Source: Lates calcarifer
Taxonomy: Eukaryota > Chordata > Actinopteri > Centropomidae
NCBI RefSeq assembly: GCF_001640805.2
Contig: NC_066848.1
Location: forward strand, 11,106,896 to 11,170,895
DNA: 64,000 nucleotides
Direction of reading: 5' to 3'
Shown: positions 1 to 35,100 of the stretch, piece after piece
Position numbering within the stretch: the first letter of the stretch is position 1
Layout: every line of letters starts with the position of its first letter
Notes under the pieces: model-generated
Databases searched by the model: none
The model's input: only the letters and a program-made list of their open reading frames with translations
What the model was told of the DNA's origin: nothing
Translations under genes and position numbers: made by a program

Positions 1-21550
<21,550 letters not shown>

Positions 21551-23110
21551 ATGCACTTTCATCATCTCAAGCACCAGTCTACACACTACCACTTCAGAGG
21601 ACACCACCCCCTGCCCCTCTTCAGCACACCGCAAAACAAAACGCTGGTGTAATGTATAGTCAACCGCTTGTTGTTTTTAAAGATGAAGAAAAAAAAAGAA
21701 AAGAAAGAAATGATTTTTTTTTCTTTTAAATGACTTAACAACCTACAGGAAAAAAAGGATTTCACAAGGAACAATAATTTTTTTTTCTGTGGGATTTTTT
21801 TTGTTCATTTTTTTTCTCCGTCCCTCCCCATTTTAACACCCTTGAAGAGGACACAGGATGATGTAGGGTTTATTTTGTATACCTGTCGGGTTGCGCTTCG
21901 GCCTCGGACATGTTCAAATCAACCACACACGCTCAATACTGGAAGGGACTCTGTGGACTCACCATCTGGTTGTAAAGTAAAAACACTGATGTACAGTACA
22001 CATTTGCCAATGAACTTGTTTGCCTCAGAAATTGTTTTTTCTGTTTCAACTCTCTTTTAATAGATTCACAACAGTTGTGTGTCTTTATAATGTGACTTTT
22101 TGTATTTTTATGTGTGAGAAAAATACACAGGGGCCAAGACAGTTTGAATTTCAACTGGAAAATATATGATATATATAATGTAGAAAATTGATCATAAAAG
22201 TACAACAAATACAAGTAAAAAGGGGTGGGGCTGGGTGGGTATGGTTGTATCATGTTTCATTCCTGCATTTTAACTTAAATTTTGTAATTTATTGTAGCTA
22301 GAAATCATCTTCAAAAGTTAAAAAAAAAAAATCCTCTTTGATTCAACAAGCACACTGACGTGTACAAAACACTGCTCTGTTGATGAATATGATGTACTTC
22401 CATGTCTAGAGCTTCCTTTTAAGCAAGTGTGTTTTGCCATGTTTTTCAACTTTTTTGCTAGCACTGTATATTAATGCATTCCTAGGCTACTGTGAAGTCT
22501 GTTTCTTGTTGATGAGGAGCAGTCTCCCCCTTCTAGCTCCAACTCCCTTATGTGTTTTATATGTGGTTAAAAATTGTAGACTATTGTGATATTGCCAAAC
22601 TTGTGCTAAATATTTATACATCTGTCTTTTTCATGTTCTTTTAGATCGACCAAAAAAAAAAAAAAAAAAACCATTTAAAAACAAAATTAAAATCCAGTAT
22701 AGTAGTTCATTGTCATATTTCTGTTCAAATACACACTTGCGCTCACTGAGGGAAATTTTGTAACATATCAACTATAAATAATGTATTTATCTCTGAAATT
22801 TTGTATATTGCTTTTCATTATGTATGTATTAATCGTCATGCCCTTAATATAGTGATGCAGCACAGATAATTCAGCCAAGAACTGTTGCCTTCATTTGTTT
22901 TCTTTTTGTATTTGCTGAAATGCAATGTGCATATATTTCATGTGTATCCTCAAAAATTTGTGTTACTCCGTCAAGACTCTCTGTCCATTTTTTAAAGGGG
23001 AAGTCAAACTTCATTGTTTATTTTTATATTGATTTTAAATTATCTATACAGACCATTTTGGAGAAAACTTTGTTGGTTGTATTGTCAAATAAATTGTTTG
23101 TGACCCATAT
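21551..23110 (+). other. ebf3: ebf3 3' UTR with poly(A) signal
   Basis: This is AT-rich sequence without coding features directly after the ebf3 stop codon. An AATAAA at 23088-23093 is followed by T/G-rich sequence, a plausible cleavage region near 23110. Several ATTTA motifs and a 19-base A run (22652-22670) lie inside. A second AATAAA at 23764-23769 could give a longer form. The exact end is inferred. Confidence 0.6.
23088..23093 (+). terminator. Candidate poly(A) signal of ebf3
   Basis: This canonical AATAAA hexamer lies about 1.5 kb after the ebf3 stop, with a GT/T-rich stretch just downstream (TTGTTTGTGACC). It is the best placed signal; another AATAAA lies at 23764. Confidence 0.5.
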
Positions 23111-24346
23111 GATAGTTGTTAAGATCCAATAGAGACTAATGTGCATGAGGGACAACCTTGGAGATAAAAAAAACACTCCATTTGTGGTTGTATTTTTTTC
23201 TGTTTTGTAGAATGTATAGAAGTCATTTTTACTCACCACTTATGACTCTGCCACATAGCTTACATGTGTTTACAGGGAAGAAAATTTAAAAATGTCAACA
23301 TTTGGAATGGAAACAGAAATGAATAAGTGATGTTTTATTAAAATTTTCAGTAAAAACACAATAGCTCCTCAACTGTGGACTTCTTCAGTTTTAAGTACAG
23401 TTTGGCTGGCAGACAAACTGACAATCAGGACAGAGGAAAAGACAGTAGAAAGTTCTGAGGACAAACCTGTGATTCGTCTGTAAGTTGTAGTGTTTAGACT
23501 TTGCCATAGAGATAATTGTTTGAAACCTGTGGAAAAGTGTAACATCCATAAAAGATGAAAACTGCTCTTTACTCACGTTATTTCAGCAAAGCACTCTGGC
23601 ATTGTTACATATTCCTACTGGTCTTTGTATCAGCATATCCTGCATCTGTGGTGCTTCAAAGGTTCATTGTAGTCATTCATAAACAGTGCAAGCTTTTTTA
23701 TTCAAAGCACCCCAAATGGGGCTCATTCAAATCCCTCATTTCATTGCATTAAGCCACCTAGTTAATAAAGAATCAATACATTGAAAGAGCAAGGTTATCC
23801 TTTGTCTATAAAGGCTGGTATCGTTTTGAACCTCTTATAGTTGGAGCGCTGAAAGGGGGGCCACTGTGAAATCTATACTCATCAAGTGGGTCAAACAGAA
23901 GGATAGAAGTGTTTGAGGGAAGAACAGTGGTTATCCTTAAAAACAACTGAGCATCTTATCTGGCATCCTGAGTGGTCACGGAGAGCAGGTCACAAAATGT
24001 CAATTTCTCATCAAGGAAACATTGTCCGAGGCCACCTCTGCCTTTAATGCACAATTAAAACCACGGACAACCTGAGTGGCAATCAGCATATCACAGCTTA
24101 TTATGTCAACCAGCATGCACAGATCTCGCGGCACGGGAGATAGCCCAGGAAGCTGCTGATAGCGCAAAGGACAGATACACTCAAAAGAGCGATTTAATTT
24201 TCAGCTGCGATCGCCTTGTGCTTCAAATCATTCCCTCGATAATCCAATGTGTCTGATAACAATAGCCACACATCTGCTTCCTGACACTGCATTATCTGTT
24301 TCAGATACACATACACAGGTTTGGGTCTATCATCTTCTTTACTGCT

Positions 24347-24382
24347 CTTTCTCTCTCTCTCTGTCTCTCTCTCTCTCTCTCT
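24347..24382. repeat. (CT)n microsatellite
   Basis: A CT run with one G interruption in the ebf3-mgmt spacer. Confidence 0.9.
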
Positions 24383-25903
24383 GTTATTCAATGAAAAAAT
24401 CTGGCACAAACTGTGTGTTTATTTAGCCTTAACTGCAATATAAAGGGAACCAAGGAAACTGTCTCTCATCGCAGAAGCGACAACCAACAGAACAAAAACA
24501 GACACTTGGGGAAAAAAAGACTAATTCTGAGGGTGAAAGTACAATCAAAAAAACGACAACTTTGCTCAGTTGTTGCCAGTTTTACGAGCGCCGGAGCCTG
24601 GCAGACAGGCTCGAGGTACAGTATATTGTCTCAGCAAGTTTCCCTGTACCAAACGACCAGCCACTAGCCCTGCCACACCACTCAATCATCGTGAGAGCCT
24701 CTTTATTGGAGAACTCTAATGGCCACCCTCCACCATGATCTTAATGTGTGCATTAAATATTTATAAATCCTGGGTCAATAATGCCCCATAACCAGAGCCT
24801 GACAGACCCCCACCATACCATGTGGCTGCCTCCCTCTCAAACACAGGCAAAAAGGTCAAGGGGTCATGCAATCAAAAGAGAGCGAGGCTTGCCACATCCA
24901 TATGTTGCCACTCTTATCAAGACTTTCCTCAGTACTGGTTATCTGTCAAAGGAAAGAAATATTGAAAGCAATATCGATCTTAACTAGCCTTGTGTTGCCG
25001 AGGGCCACGCTTCAAACATCTGCTCGTGCATTGTTATATTTCAAAAAACCTCCTCTCAATAATATAAGCCTGAGTGGTAATATTGAACATCTCTGTCTGA
25101 CGCAGGCTGCCTGAGCATGACTAATATCCACATTATTAACAAGCATCACCGGAGATTTTTAAAAGTTGATACACATGTAGTAAATATTTCTTCATTAGCG
25201 CCGGGTTAATTGCGCAGCCTGGCATCTACATGGGTGACTCGGTAGCTTTTACGTGACCATATCCAGGCTGCTGCTCCTTGTGCTGTTCAGGTGAAAGATT
25301 GTGCTCCGGTGATAGCGCGCACAAAAGAGCGGCCGGACAATGAGCCAGTCAATGGAGAGCTCCAGTTGAAAGAGCCACAATGGCCGTGCATGCTGGGAAT
25401 TGGGCTGGATGATATAAAGGAATGAAACCTTCATTGAGGCCATGGAGGACAAGCATTCAGAAAAGAGGTTTTGTTTGCTCTTTATCAATCTGCCGTTTCC
25501 CATGAGAAAAAACAATTCAAACTGACCTTAAAAAGAGAATATTACCTTACGCATCCACTCCCTATGTAACTCTTATTGAGGGGCTTATACATTCACTAAT
25601 AATGGATGTTTATGCGATAATACCTTTGTGCCAACATGTGTACAGTATCAAGACAGGACATAAAACTAAAAAGGTGGACGACCGTTTATCTCTTGTGCTC
25701 GATGGGCAGTGCTGAGAAGTACTTTTTAAGGATTTGCTCTTGGACAGACAGGATTTGTGTAACCGCTGAGTGATGTGTTTTGCGCGGGGGGGAAAAAAAA
25801 CAGCTGCAACTCTCGTGAAGTTTATATACAGCAGTAGGATACTGCTGCCGTGACTCATAAAAACTGCACCAGCAACTAGAGATCATAACTTTGAGATCGC
25901 AAT

Positions 25904-26002
25904 GAATCAAAATAGGGAATCTGACCTTTTTTGAACAATTTCACATTTGAATCAAAACAGGGAATCTGACCCTTTTTTTAAACCAAAAAAAAGTCCCACA
26001 TT
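25904..26002. repeat. Two-copy tandem duplication
   Basis: Unit 1 (25904-25948) and unit 2 (25949-26002) both start GAATCAAAA, continue AGGGAATCTGACC plus a T run, and end in a CACATT block. Unit 2 is nine bases longer, mainly in its homopolymers. Confidence 0.85.
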
Positions 26003-28125
26003 AGCACAGTCTCCTGTCTGTGAATTGGCACATCAGATAAGACACTGCTCCCCTGCTACTGTACACTGGGAGTCAGCTTTGCAGGGAAAACTCTAGATCC
26101 TTGCAAAGATTTCCACTTCACTCACTGCAGAGAAGGATGAGCAAAGTATCCCAGTGCTTCAAAATCCATTAAACTTGTATTTGGGTGTCATTTGATACTT
26201 CATCAATGTTTCAGTGCATTTCAAACCCACAAATGCAGGATTTACCCCTGGTAGAAATACAGTATTCACCATATTTTCCTTCTATGAACTTCACTTAGTC
26301 CAAAAACTACACTGTAAAGATCGCCTGGTCAGGGAGTGTTAGGCTACAGTGATAAAATAATATCACTTGAACTGTATTTTCTGCCACAGTCTCCACCACA
26401 TAGAGCTCCTTTCATAGCACCCCTCTGTAGTGCTTTGTCCAGTAGTTCTGGATATGATATCATCTATTAATAATGTATTGGCAATGGATTACATAAAAAG
26501 GGAGCAGAAATAACATCCAATATTCATGCCCCCTGAGCTTGACTGTGTCCAATCCGTTTGGCCCATAAAACCTTAGCCCCATTTCCATATCCGCTGTGGG
26601 TCACGACAGGTCTGCCGCACAAAGGCTCACAGAACAGCTCAACTCAGGAAAAGGGCAGTAAAAATCGGGTGGATTTCTGAACCCTTATGAAACAGCCCCC
26701 CTTTGGAAAAAAAGTGAAAAAGCCCTTTTCCGATTTCAGCGCCTGTGAAAAACCTGGTACTGTATTTCCCTCTTTAATTGTGCCACTTGAGAAATTGACG
26801 TGCCTCTGAAACATGGCATGAATCTCACAGTTATTGCAGTCCCCTTGGCAGGGAATGTTGATACAACATCTGCATGCTATAGAAAGTAATGGAAGTAGCA
26901 GAGGTGGCAGCTGCAACTCTACAGGAAGTGTGCCATTTTCAGGCAGTGCTGCTGTGAGAACCACTAACTGCCAGCCTGGTCTTGCAGGCAGCTCTGATTG
27001 CCAGGACACTATGACAAACACGCAGGGGCTGGGAGTGTTGCATCCTGGGGGATGACAGCTTCTGTTTGATTGTCAATAAGGCTCATTAGCAGAAAAAATG
27101 GAGAATGTGAAAAGAGATTAAATGGCTTGAGACGGGGTCCCCCTCATGTTTCATTACAGAGGATTTATCAGAGCCTTTATTTCATCAATTCCACCAAAAA
27201 GAAGAAAATCACTTATTGCTTCTTCCCAAAAAAGTGAGGGCTGCAGCTAAATTCACATTTTAAAAAATTCTATGCAGTCCAGATATTATAATGAACTGCT
27301 AGATATTCCATCACAACAGACTCAACAAATGCTAATCAAGCCCTTTAAACATCATCAACACCTTACATAAACCTCTCTGCTCCTCCTCTGAGTGACTCTC
27401 ATCTTAAGAACAGTGGCGGATGTTTCCCTCCATCTTAGGGAGGAACGGCCAACAAAGCAGCGTGTAAGGGCCTTTCCCTGAAGAGTCCTTGTCACGCCGC
27501 GCCAAACCTCTGTGATTATCGTTGTTTTTGCAGAGAGTGTCCATGCCTGCCAATACCGCTGTTCCATAAATGAATTTGGCCCCTCGTCAACGAATTACCT
27601 AACACGCAGAACTGTGTATGTGTCACATCCAATTCCAACTCACCGGCTTTGGTGGTGTGTGTCAGCTGGAGGACTTAATCATCAATCGTCAATCATAATA
27701 AGCGAAGCACATTGATAGGGCTCCTTTTTTTTTTCTCCTACACAGTTAAATAAAGTGTAAAGGGAGAAGTTAAGACTGACCTTGTTAAATTGGGACCACA
27801 ATTTATATTCCTAATTTAGTGTATGGATTAATTAGTCTTGGCAAGTGTGTGTATCAGTTTCCATGTGGTAGAGCTTAGGAGTTCTATCCACTTGATCAAA
27901 TCATTGCTTGCTTTCATAAGGAAACTCTGGAATGATATCTGTCAGTCTAATCTTGATGTTTTTGCTCAGAACAGGCTTTGCATATTTTTAGCAGCACACT
28001 TTTAATTAATGCTTAATTGGACAGTTTATAGAGAGGACTCTTCCAACATTAGTCACTAATCAATAACCCCCATCTCTCATCATACAAAATTAATCACTAT
28101 GACCTGTTATCAGGCCTTAATACAG

Positions 28126-28126
<1 letters not shown>

Positions 28127-28164
<38 letters not shown>
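28127..28164. repeat. (CA)n microsatellite
   Basis: Nineteen uninterrupted CA units in the ebf3-mgmt spacer. Confidence 0.95.
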
Positions 28165-28166
<2 letters not shown>

Positions 28167-31100
28167 TGTAACATTGCTAACTGGCAAAGCATGCATTTTG
28201 CACAAGGCTGAGGAATCTGGCTCATATTTTCCCTCTCCCCTGATCCAATCCACTCCTCTCTCCCCCGTCATATAGATCGGAGTCTGCGGGGGCCAGAGGC
28301 GCTGACAGAGCCCAGATGCTCCCAGTCTGTCTGGGGGACTGGGGAGACTGGTGCCATGGGGTCCTGGAGCCTCTGAAGTGCCGGCCCCCTCCGTCAACAT
28401 GACCAAGGCTAGACCTGCACATTCTCCAGGCCCGAGACACTCTCCCTTAACCACGCTGACAACCCGCGCTCGCATAGTCACAGATTGATACACGCAGGGA
28501 TACACGGCTCGCAGGCACCCGCTCTCACGTAACGCATGGCCGTTCATCAGCCGTTCCTAATTAGAGACCCCCAGACCAGCACTCGGGTTCATAAGGTTGC
28601 AATGACACACTGATACAGGGTTGCTAAAGCATACACACACTCACATGCTGGTACCTCTCAGGGTTTCTTTTACTTTCTCATTTAATCCAGCTCTATCTCA
28701 TCACCACTGTCCTAAACTTGCTCATGTGGAGGGGGGAGGGCTCTTTGTTCTAAAGAAACAAAACAAAAAAAAAGGCACCATACTAACCCCTTTTCTCTCA
28801 AAACACAAAGATCATTACAAGAGCATCAAAGTATGCCACGTTTGAAATGATATTTCTCTTTGTAGTTGTGGCGTAGCGTGGAGTGTGTTGGTATTAGATG
28901 CTGCTGTGGCAGCTGTCGCGGCTGGCTGCATGGTGCCTCGGTGTCAGGGCCTCTGAGGCCAGGCTGTCCCGGCAGAGAGACAGAGGGGGAGGAAACCTGA
29001 TAGCGCAGCCAAGCCCCACTCTAATGTCTGTCTATCCAGCTATCTATCCCTGTGTCTATCTGTCTGACTGACTGTTGGACACTGCCTATCTGCATGCCGG
29101 CTACTCCTCTGCTTTCCCAGCAGCCGTGCACTGCTTGCAGCTGAGTTAATATGCTCCAAAAAGTTTTGCTCTTTCTCTCTCTCTCTTTTTTTTTTTTTTT
29201 TTAAAGAGTACAAACTTCTTAGGAAGAATAAAAGCAGCTATTTATGAATCACTGACGTGGCTGCAGGATTAACTTCTGCAGAGTCCCCCACTAAGCTTAC
29301 GACCTGTACCAAGGGGTGCAGGTTATGATAAAAGTAGAATTATGAGCCGACATGTATGAAGAGCAAGAGATGGAAGCTCAGAGTGTGTTTGTATTTGATG
29401 TGGGGGCAGAAAATTGTTCTATAATGAGGAGGGGTGCCAGGATATGAGATGGGAAGTGGGGAGTTGGAGACAGGATATAAGTTATGAGAAGGAAACTAAT
29501 GTTAGGAATTGCAGAGGTTGTTGTTGTGGCTGTATAAGCTAAAATGTATCTTACTACTATCCTCCATGATTAATACAGCCCGGCCAGGTCAAAACCCCGC
29601 ACTAACGCTACGAATGCCACCAACCATATCCTCGCTCTTTCTGGGAGCTCAAATGAGTGTGTATCGTATGTGAGAGAAAAGTGCATGTGTGTGTGTGTGT
29701 GTGAGGGGGTTAATAAATGTTGAATCAAACGCCGCACGAGACACTCACACTCCTTAAGGGTTGCCCATTAGCGGTGTGTGGGTGCATGGGGAGTTTATCA
29801 GTGTCTGGGTGATTTATGAAGTCAGACTCAATATCATCCACTTCACCCACACACATATGGACATACACATGTGCACACACCAACACGCATGACCACATGC
29901 TCACTCGCGCACACGCACGTGTGCGCACTCACATGCACGCACACTCATGTACTCCCTCTCTCCCTGAAATGGAGGCAGATATTAGGCCAAAATTAAAGGT
30001 TTCACAGAGATTAACAGTGCGGATGATGAGATCGTCTCAGCCTCTTTTAATCTAATTCCTTTTTATCTCTGAGCCAGCATGATACGGAAGTGGTACACAT
30101 GGTAAAAAATTACAAGCACACAAAAATAATACAGACATAATAATAACACTGCTACTAATACTAATAAACACTAAAATACCATGGAAATGTACAAATGGAG
30201 AAAATAAAAGGTGTGAATTATTTTAAAGAGTTTCCGTGGGTACCTAAGCAATTACACGGCCAATTACTGGCAGCATGTCTGACGCTTTGATGCTGGACTT
30301 GTTTTTCAAGATCAACTGCAGAGCTCTACAGACATCAGTATCTCTGGTTGCTAAATTCATGGCATTCCATAGAATTTACTTAGCCACAAGCAAAAAAGGA
30401 GGGTGCTTACAGTGCACTTCAGAGTGCGCCTGGCTTAAATGGGACCCCTTGTGGCTGTGTCACAGCTCCCTTCGTTAGGGGGCTGACTGTAGCCTGTAGT
30501 CACCACAGGCATCATTAGCCCTCTGTGAAACCACAGACTGAGTCTCATTCTTCATCTGCCTGTCTGCTGCCTCAACATCTACGCTGCGATGGTGCTCCAA
30601 TGGCAGAGCATAAGTGAGTCCAGCAGCACAGCAAGACAGCCACACGGAGCTGATCGGATAAGAAATTCAAAAATGCAGCAAAGTTCAAATGTATTCAGCA
30701 AGCGGGCCACTTGAATTGGTTCTGTAAAGGTTAGAGCCGAGGTTATTTTTGGAGGGTGGATTATTAGGCTACCTGGGCTGAACAGTGGAGGAATAACTAT
30801 GGGCAAGTAAGGGTCACTCTGGAGCTGCACTAGACAGTGAGGAGAATCAAGAATTTAGGGGTGGGAAAAAAAAGACTTAACTGTCAATTTTACAGCAGAT
30901 CATTGTGAGGAAATGTAGAAAATAAAAGTACATGGAGAGGACATATTCAATTAAAGTAACTGATTTTTCTAAACACACGCCACCACTGCTGCCCTCTCCA
31001 TATGGTCTCTTTAAGACTGAATAATTTGTCCCAAAGGGATTAAAAGCGGTTGTGATGAAAATAAAATAACATAATAAACATTTAAGTTACAGATTAAATG

Positions 31101-31319
31101 TGCAGGATGAATTCAAGGTTGAAATGTTGATTTCTGTTTCCCGTTCTGTACTGCCCTCTAATGGAAAACACCACTCAGAAATAAAAGAAGGAGCTCTGAC
31201 ACACAGAGCTGCGGCAGGGAGAGAAGACATACAGCATAATTAATTATGAGCTGAACTGAGTGAACGCTACATGGAATCAATTTTTAAATTAAATACAATT
31301 AAAATGATGAAAAGGCAGG

Positions 31320-31994
31320 ATTTGTCATTTTGAGATGTGTTTATTTAAACATGTCTAATGTAACATAAGTGCAGTATATAATGCATAAGACATGTCTTTT
31401 CTAGGTAGATTATAAGGCAAGAGCAAACAATGAGATCTAAATGAAGACAAAACAAATGCTTCACTACAAAGCTTTGTAGCAGTAAAATTCAGAGCCTTTA
31501 TCACTGGATGTTGAACAAAGCATTCACTTGGCAGGAAATTAAAAAACCAACGAGAGGTACAAAGACTAATTCTGCTTAGGAAAAAAAAAAAAAAAACAAC
31601 AACAACAACAATGCAAGAGACATATTTTTAAGGGAATAATAATTCTTTAGAAAAACCATTCCAGCACTATCTGGCAAACGCAATGGAGACCCACGGGAGC
31701 ATATGTTTGTAATTCCTACTGTTCTCTGTTTAAGTTATTTTTGTACATTCTAATTCTGCAACAACTCTGTATCACATTAACTATGCAGCATCTCTATTCT
31801 TAGATTTAAAAAAAGGAGTATAAACTGAATATTTACAAGTAGCTCCAGTTGTTCCACAGTGTGTGCCAAGCACGCTAAACTTTATGGCCCTGTTTTGTGT
31901 TCTTAAAAAAATAAAAAATAAAAAAAATCCTGGCCTTGTGTGTGTGTATGTGTGTTTGTCTACTGAATGAAGGACAGTTGGCCCCTGTCATGCT
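31320..31994 (-). other. mgmt: mgmt 3' UTR (predicted)
   Basis: This sequence lies after the mgmt stop on the minus strand. The first AATAAA on that strand is at 31345-31340, about 650 bases beyond the stop, so the UTR is placed to about 31320. It includes an A run and (CAA)n on the plus strand (31579-31611). The end is inferred from the hexamer only. Confidence 0.45.
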
Positions 31995-32123
31995 TTAGCC
32001 TTCCCCTCTCTGCCTCTCATGGGTGAGCAGCCATTGTTTGAGATGGTCGCCCTTGCCGCTCATGTACGGCCCACTCTGTCCACTGCTAGAAATGACTCGG
32101 TGGCAGGGAATGAGGAGAGGAAC
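31995..32123 (-). CDS. mgmt: mgmt last coding exon, active-site PCHRV
   Basis: The exon is 129 nt, 42 codons and TAA. It begins [16 protein letters not shown] and ends with KQWLLTHE plus a short basic tail. It carries the alkyl-acceptor Cys of the PCHRV motif and the substrate-binding loop. The acceptor is a TGTG-rich tract ending GCCAG. The plus-strand complement of the stop is at 31995-31997. Confidence 0.95.
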   Translation of the reverse strand, partial: VPLLIPCHRVISSSGQSGPYMSGKGDHLKQWLLTHERQRGEG

Positions 32124-35100
32124 CTGGCACACACACACAGACAGAGAGGAATTCAATTCAGAGGAAATAAACATGTGCAACTTCTGCAAATATTATGCAA
32201 GAACATTTTTACATGCAAACAGAGACACTTTTAAAATGTTTACTTCTCCTTTTGTCAATTTATAAATTCATTAAGGGGGTTGCAAAAACCATATTTTCAG
32301 TGCACAAGTTTTAAACTTTGACAATAATAATTCCGTGATGTGTCACCACAAAACTATGACGCCCTAGTACAAAACTAATATTTGAATAAATATAAAAGAG
32401 ATATACAGATTGGAGCTTTAAAAATCAACTGCTTTTTTATTCTGTGGTTGATATTTATTGTCAGAGCAACCAACAGTTGGCGTTGGTAGCAGATCTCTGA
32501 TTTACCACCACGGTGTGACTTAAAAGTAACCAACATGCAGAAAATATGAATCTGCACTTTTTTGCCTTTTTTTTCTTTGCTTTTTTTTTTTTTTTTTTTT
32601 TTTTGCTTTTTATGTTCATGCACTGCATGAAAACAAAGTGCCACACCAGAAGTGTCGGGTTTGATCCTGCACAAATCCACATTCAGGGTGATGGCTCAGT
32701 CTTTGGGTATAAATGTTTTTTACTCTTTAATAGTGTAAAGCAAAGAAGCAATCAAAAATTAATGGGCAAAAACACCAGCAGGATGAATATTCAATCGAGA
32801 GGGTGTCAACATTAAGATCTGATAACCCTGTGATCATTAAAAAGAGGAAGTCGGTGGAGCGTTTACTCTTGTTGCAGACGACTGCCAGGGGGGTCCCGAG
32901 TTCTTTGTAAACTAAATGGCTGGAGAAAGATTAAACAAGCACGCCTAAAACACTTCGATCATTGTGAATTCAGAACAAGGAGAGTGGCAATGGTTGGAGC
33001 GAATCACAGCAATTATTTCTTTTAAAATTTTCTTAATGTTGCCCCTTATTTTGTTTTCGCTGCATTGTGACGGTATTTTCTCCAATTTAACCAAGTTATC
33101 TTGACTTGATGGCTGCACCTCCAGCCTTTTGTATAAAAAAAAAAGTTGGGCATGCAGTGCGTTTCAGTTCAAATCCATCATTAAACCCGCTCCCATATCA
33201 ACAGCAATAAAACTTTCCGAGCCCCAGATTAACCTTGCAGACAGAGAAATACTGCTCCAGTATTCGGATCAATACTGTTCCCCGGGTTTGGAGGGAGAGC
33301 AGGGTACCCTCAAGGCCTTCGGATCTGCCTCTTCACTTGGGGGGAAAAGAGCACTACACCAGGCTTATCAATACTCAAATCCTGGTGAAGAAGAAGTGCC
33401 ACAGAGAGGCGAGGATCGATTGAGCACACTGAGCTTTTCACAGCTGAAGCCCGAGTGGAGCAGCGCTACTGACAAGTAATTGACACTGACAATCTGACTC
33501 TGGATCTGTATCAGGAGCTGAGGGCTCAGGCTCCCAGCCTCCCTGACGAAAGGAAAGAAATGTCTGTAAAACATGAGACTGAGAAGTATTATACAGCCAT
33601 CCAGAAGCAATGCCATTGGCTAATGCAATGTATAAAGTATGTGGAGAAACTAGTGCATAGTATTAAAAACATTTTTTTTGCTATTTTCTATGCTTTATTT
33701 ACATTTATTCTGTTTTATAAATTGCTTTCTGTCATTACAAATTTCTTCCGTGCATTAATCAATCACAAAACAGTATCGGAGGAAAAAGCGCAGCACTAAG
33801 ATGAGGATGTGCACAAGACATTTCACAGCACATATGAGGGAGAACATCTCACTGGCTGCATTTCTGTACAAGGAGTGTTCTCTGCCTCACAGAGCACACC
33901 GGTGGTGCCCACAGCACTACATGGGCAGAGCTAAACAGGCTTTGATCAAAGGGTTTGATCAAAAGAAGACACACCACTTGCCCTCTAGCCCTCCATTTTG
34001 TACACAGTGGATTCATGGGCAAAATGATGCGGGCCAGGTTTCCTACAAGAATCAGAGATTTGCAGCGAACATCTACAGTAAAGACTTGAGAGTACGGGAA
34101 CAAAAGGTGTGGGCTTAAAATCGTGCTGTAGGTAGAGTTTTAACTTCCGAGCGGGAGGCGTTTATTTTGCCATCGCACATATTCGAACACACCTACAGAG
34201 TTTAGATTACATATACTGCATCAGGGAAGACTTTTTAAAAATCATTTCATTTGAAAACTCCAGTGGTGGAGTTTGTAGGCAGTGTCTCTCTTCTACATAG
34301 TGTCACTTTTTATGTATTTTCAATGCTGGGTGATTATTTGATCACATAATGCACCCACAATATAGATTTCGTAGTTATTTATCAATTAGTTTCTGCACTT
34401 GTTTAATTGCTAATCAATTGGTTCACCATTCATTTAACCTTTTTCTAAACTTTTATATTCAATTACAGCATAAAATATTGATGTAAAACCTTTAAATCTA
34501 TTGCAACTTATGTATGGTGGTTTCACATAATCCAAATTACATTACAAATCCAAATTACAGGAATATTTAATTAGAGCCGCAACTGATGATTATTGCCATA
34601 ATCGATTAATCTGCCATTTAATTTCTTGATTAACTGTTAAGTTTATAAAACATCATAAAATAGTGACAAATATCCATCACAGTTTCCAAGGTGACAATTT
34701 CAAATGTCAAATACTCCGAAACCAAAAGATACTCTGTCCACATTTATATATAGACGCTATATCCAGAGAATGACTGGAGTTCTTGCTTAAAAAGGTGACA
34801 CAAATTGATAGAAAAAAGTAGTTGCAGATTAATCAACTTGTTGTTGCAGTCCTATATTTAATACTGTAAGAGATGTCATGGTGTCTCTCTTTATTACCCA
34901 TATAAAATTACTAATTAACTTTTGCCTATAGGCAGCTATACTGTTTGTAGACTTATCCAAACACAACAGATTCAGATGCTGTAAACATTAAAATCAAATA
35001 AACTAAAACACAATTACTTTCCCTATCTGACTAAATAAAGTAAATAAGAGAAGAGCTTGTCAATCAATGTCATTCACACTCACCGGGTTCCTCCTCATGG

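Larger units (their letters stand above)
23111..31319. other. Intergenic spacer between converging ebf3 and mgmt 3' ends
   Basis: No coding exon was recognised in this 8.2 kb. It contains a (CT)n tract at 24347-24382, a 45/54-bp tandem duplication at 25904-26002, a (CA)n tract at 28127-28164, a T-rich run near 29187-29202, and CA-rich alternating sequence near 29850-29945. Open frames here are short and tied to simple repeats. Confidence 0.65.
32124..35083 (-). other. mgmt: mgmt intron, includes one hAT MITE
   Basis: This 3.0-kb intron lies between the arginine-finger exon and the active-site exon. It contains a 24-base T run on the plus strand (32581-32604) and an intact short hAT element at 34572-34854. 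A 116-codon plus-strand frame at 33129-33479 has no recognisable similarity and is not called. Confidence 0.65.

Noticed and set aside
33129..33479. A 116-codon plus-strand frame inside an mgmt intron
   Set aside because: No recognisable similarity or exon signals were found, and it is opposite in strand to the host gene.
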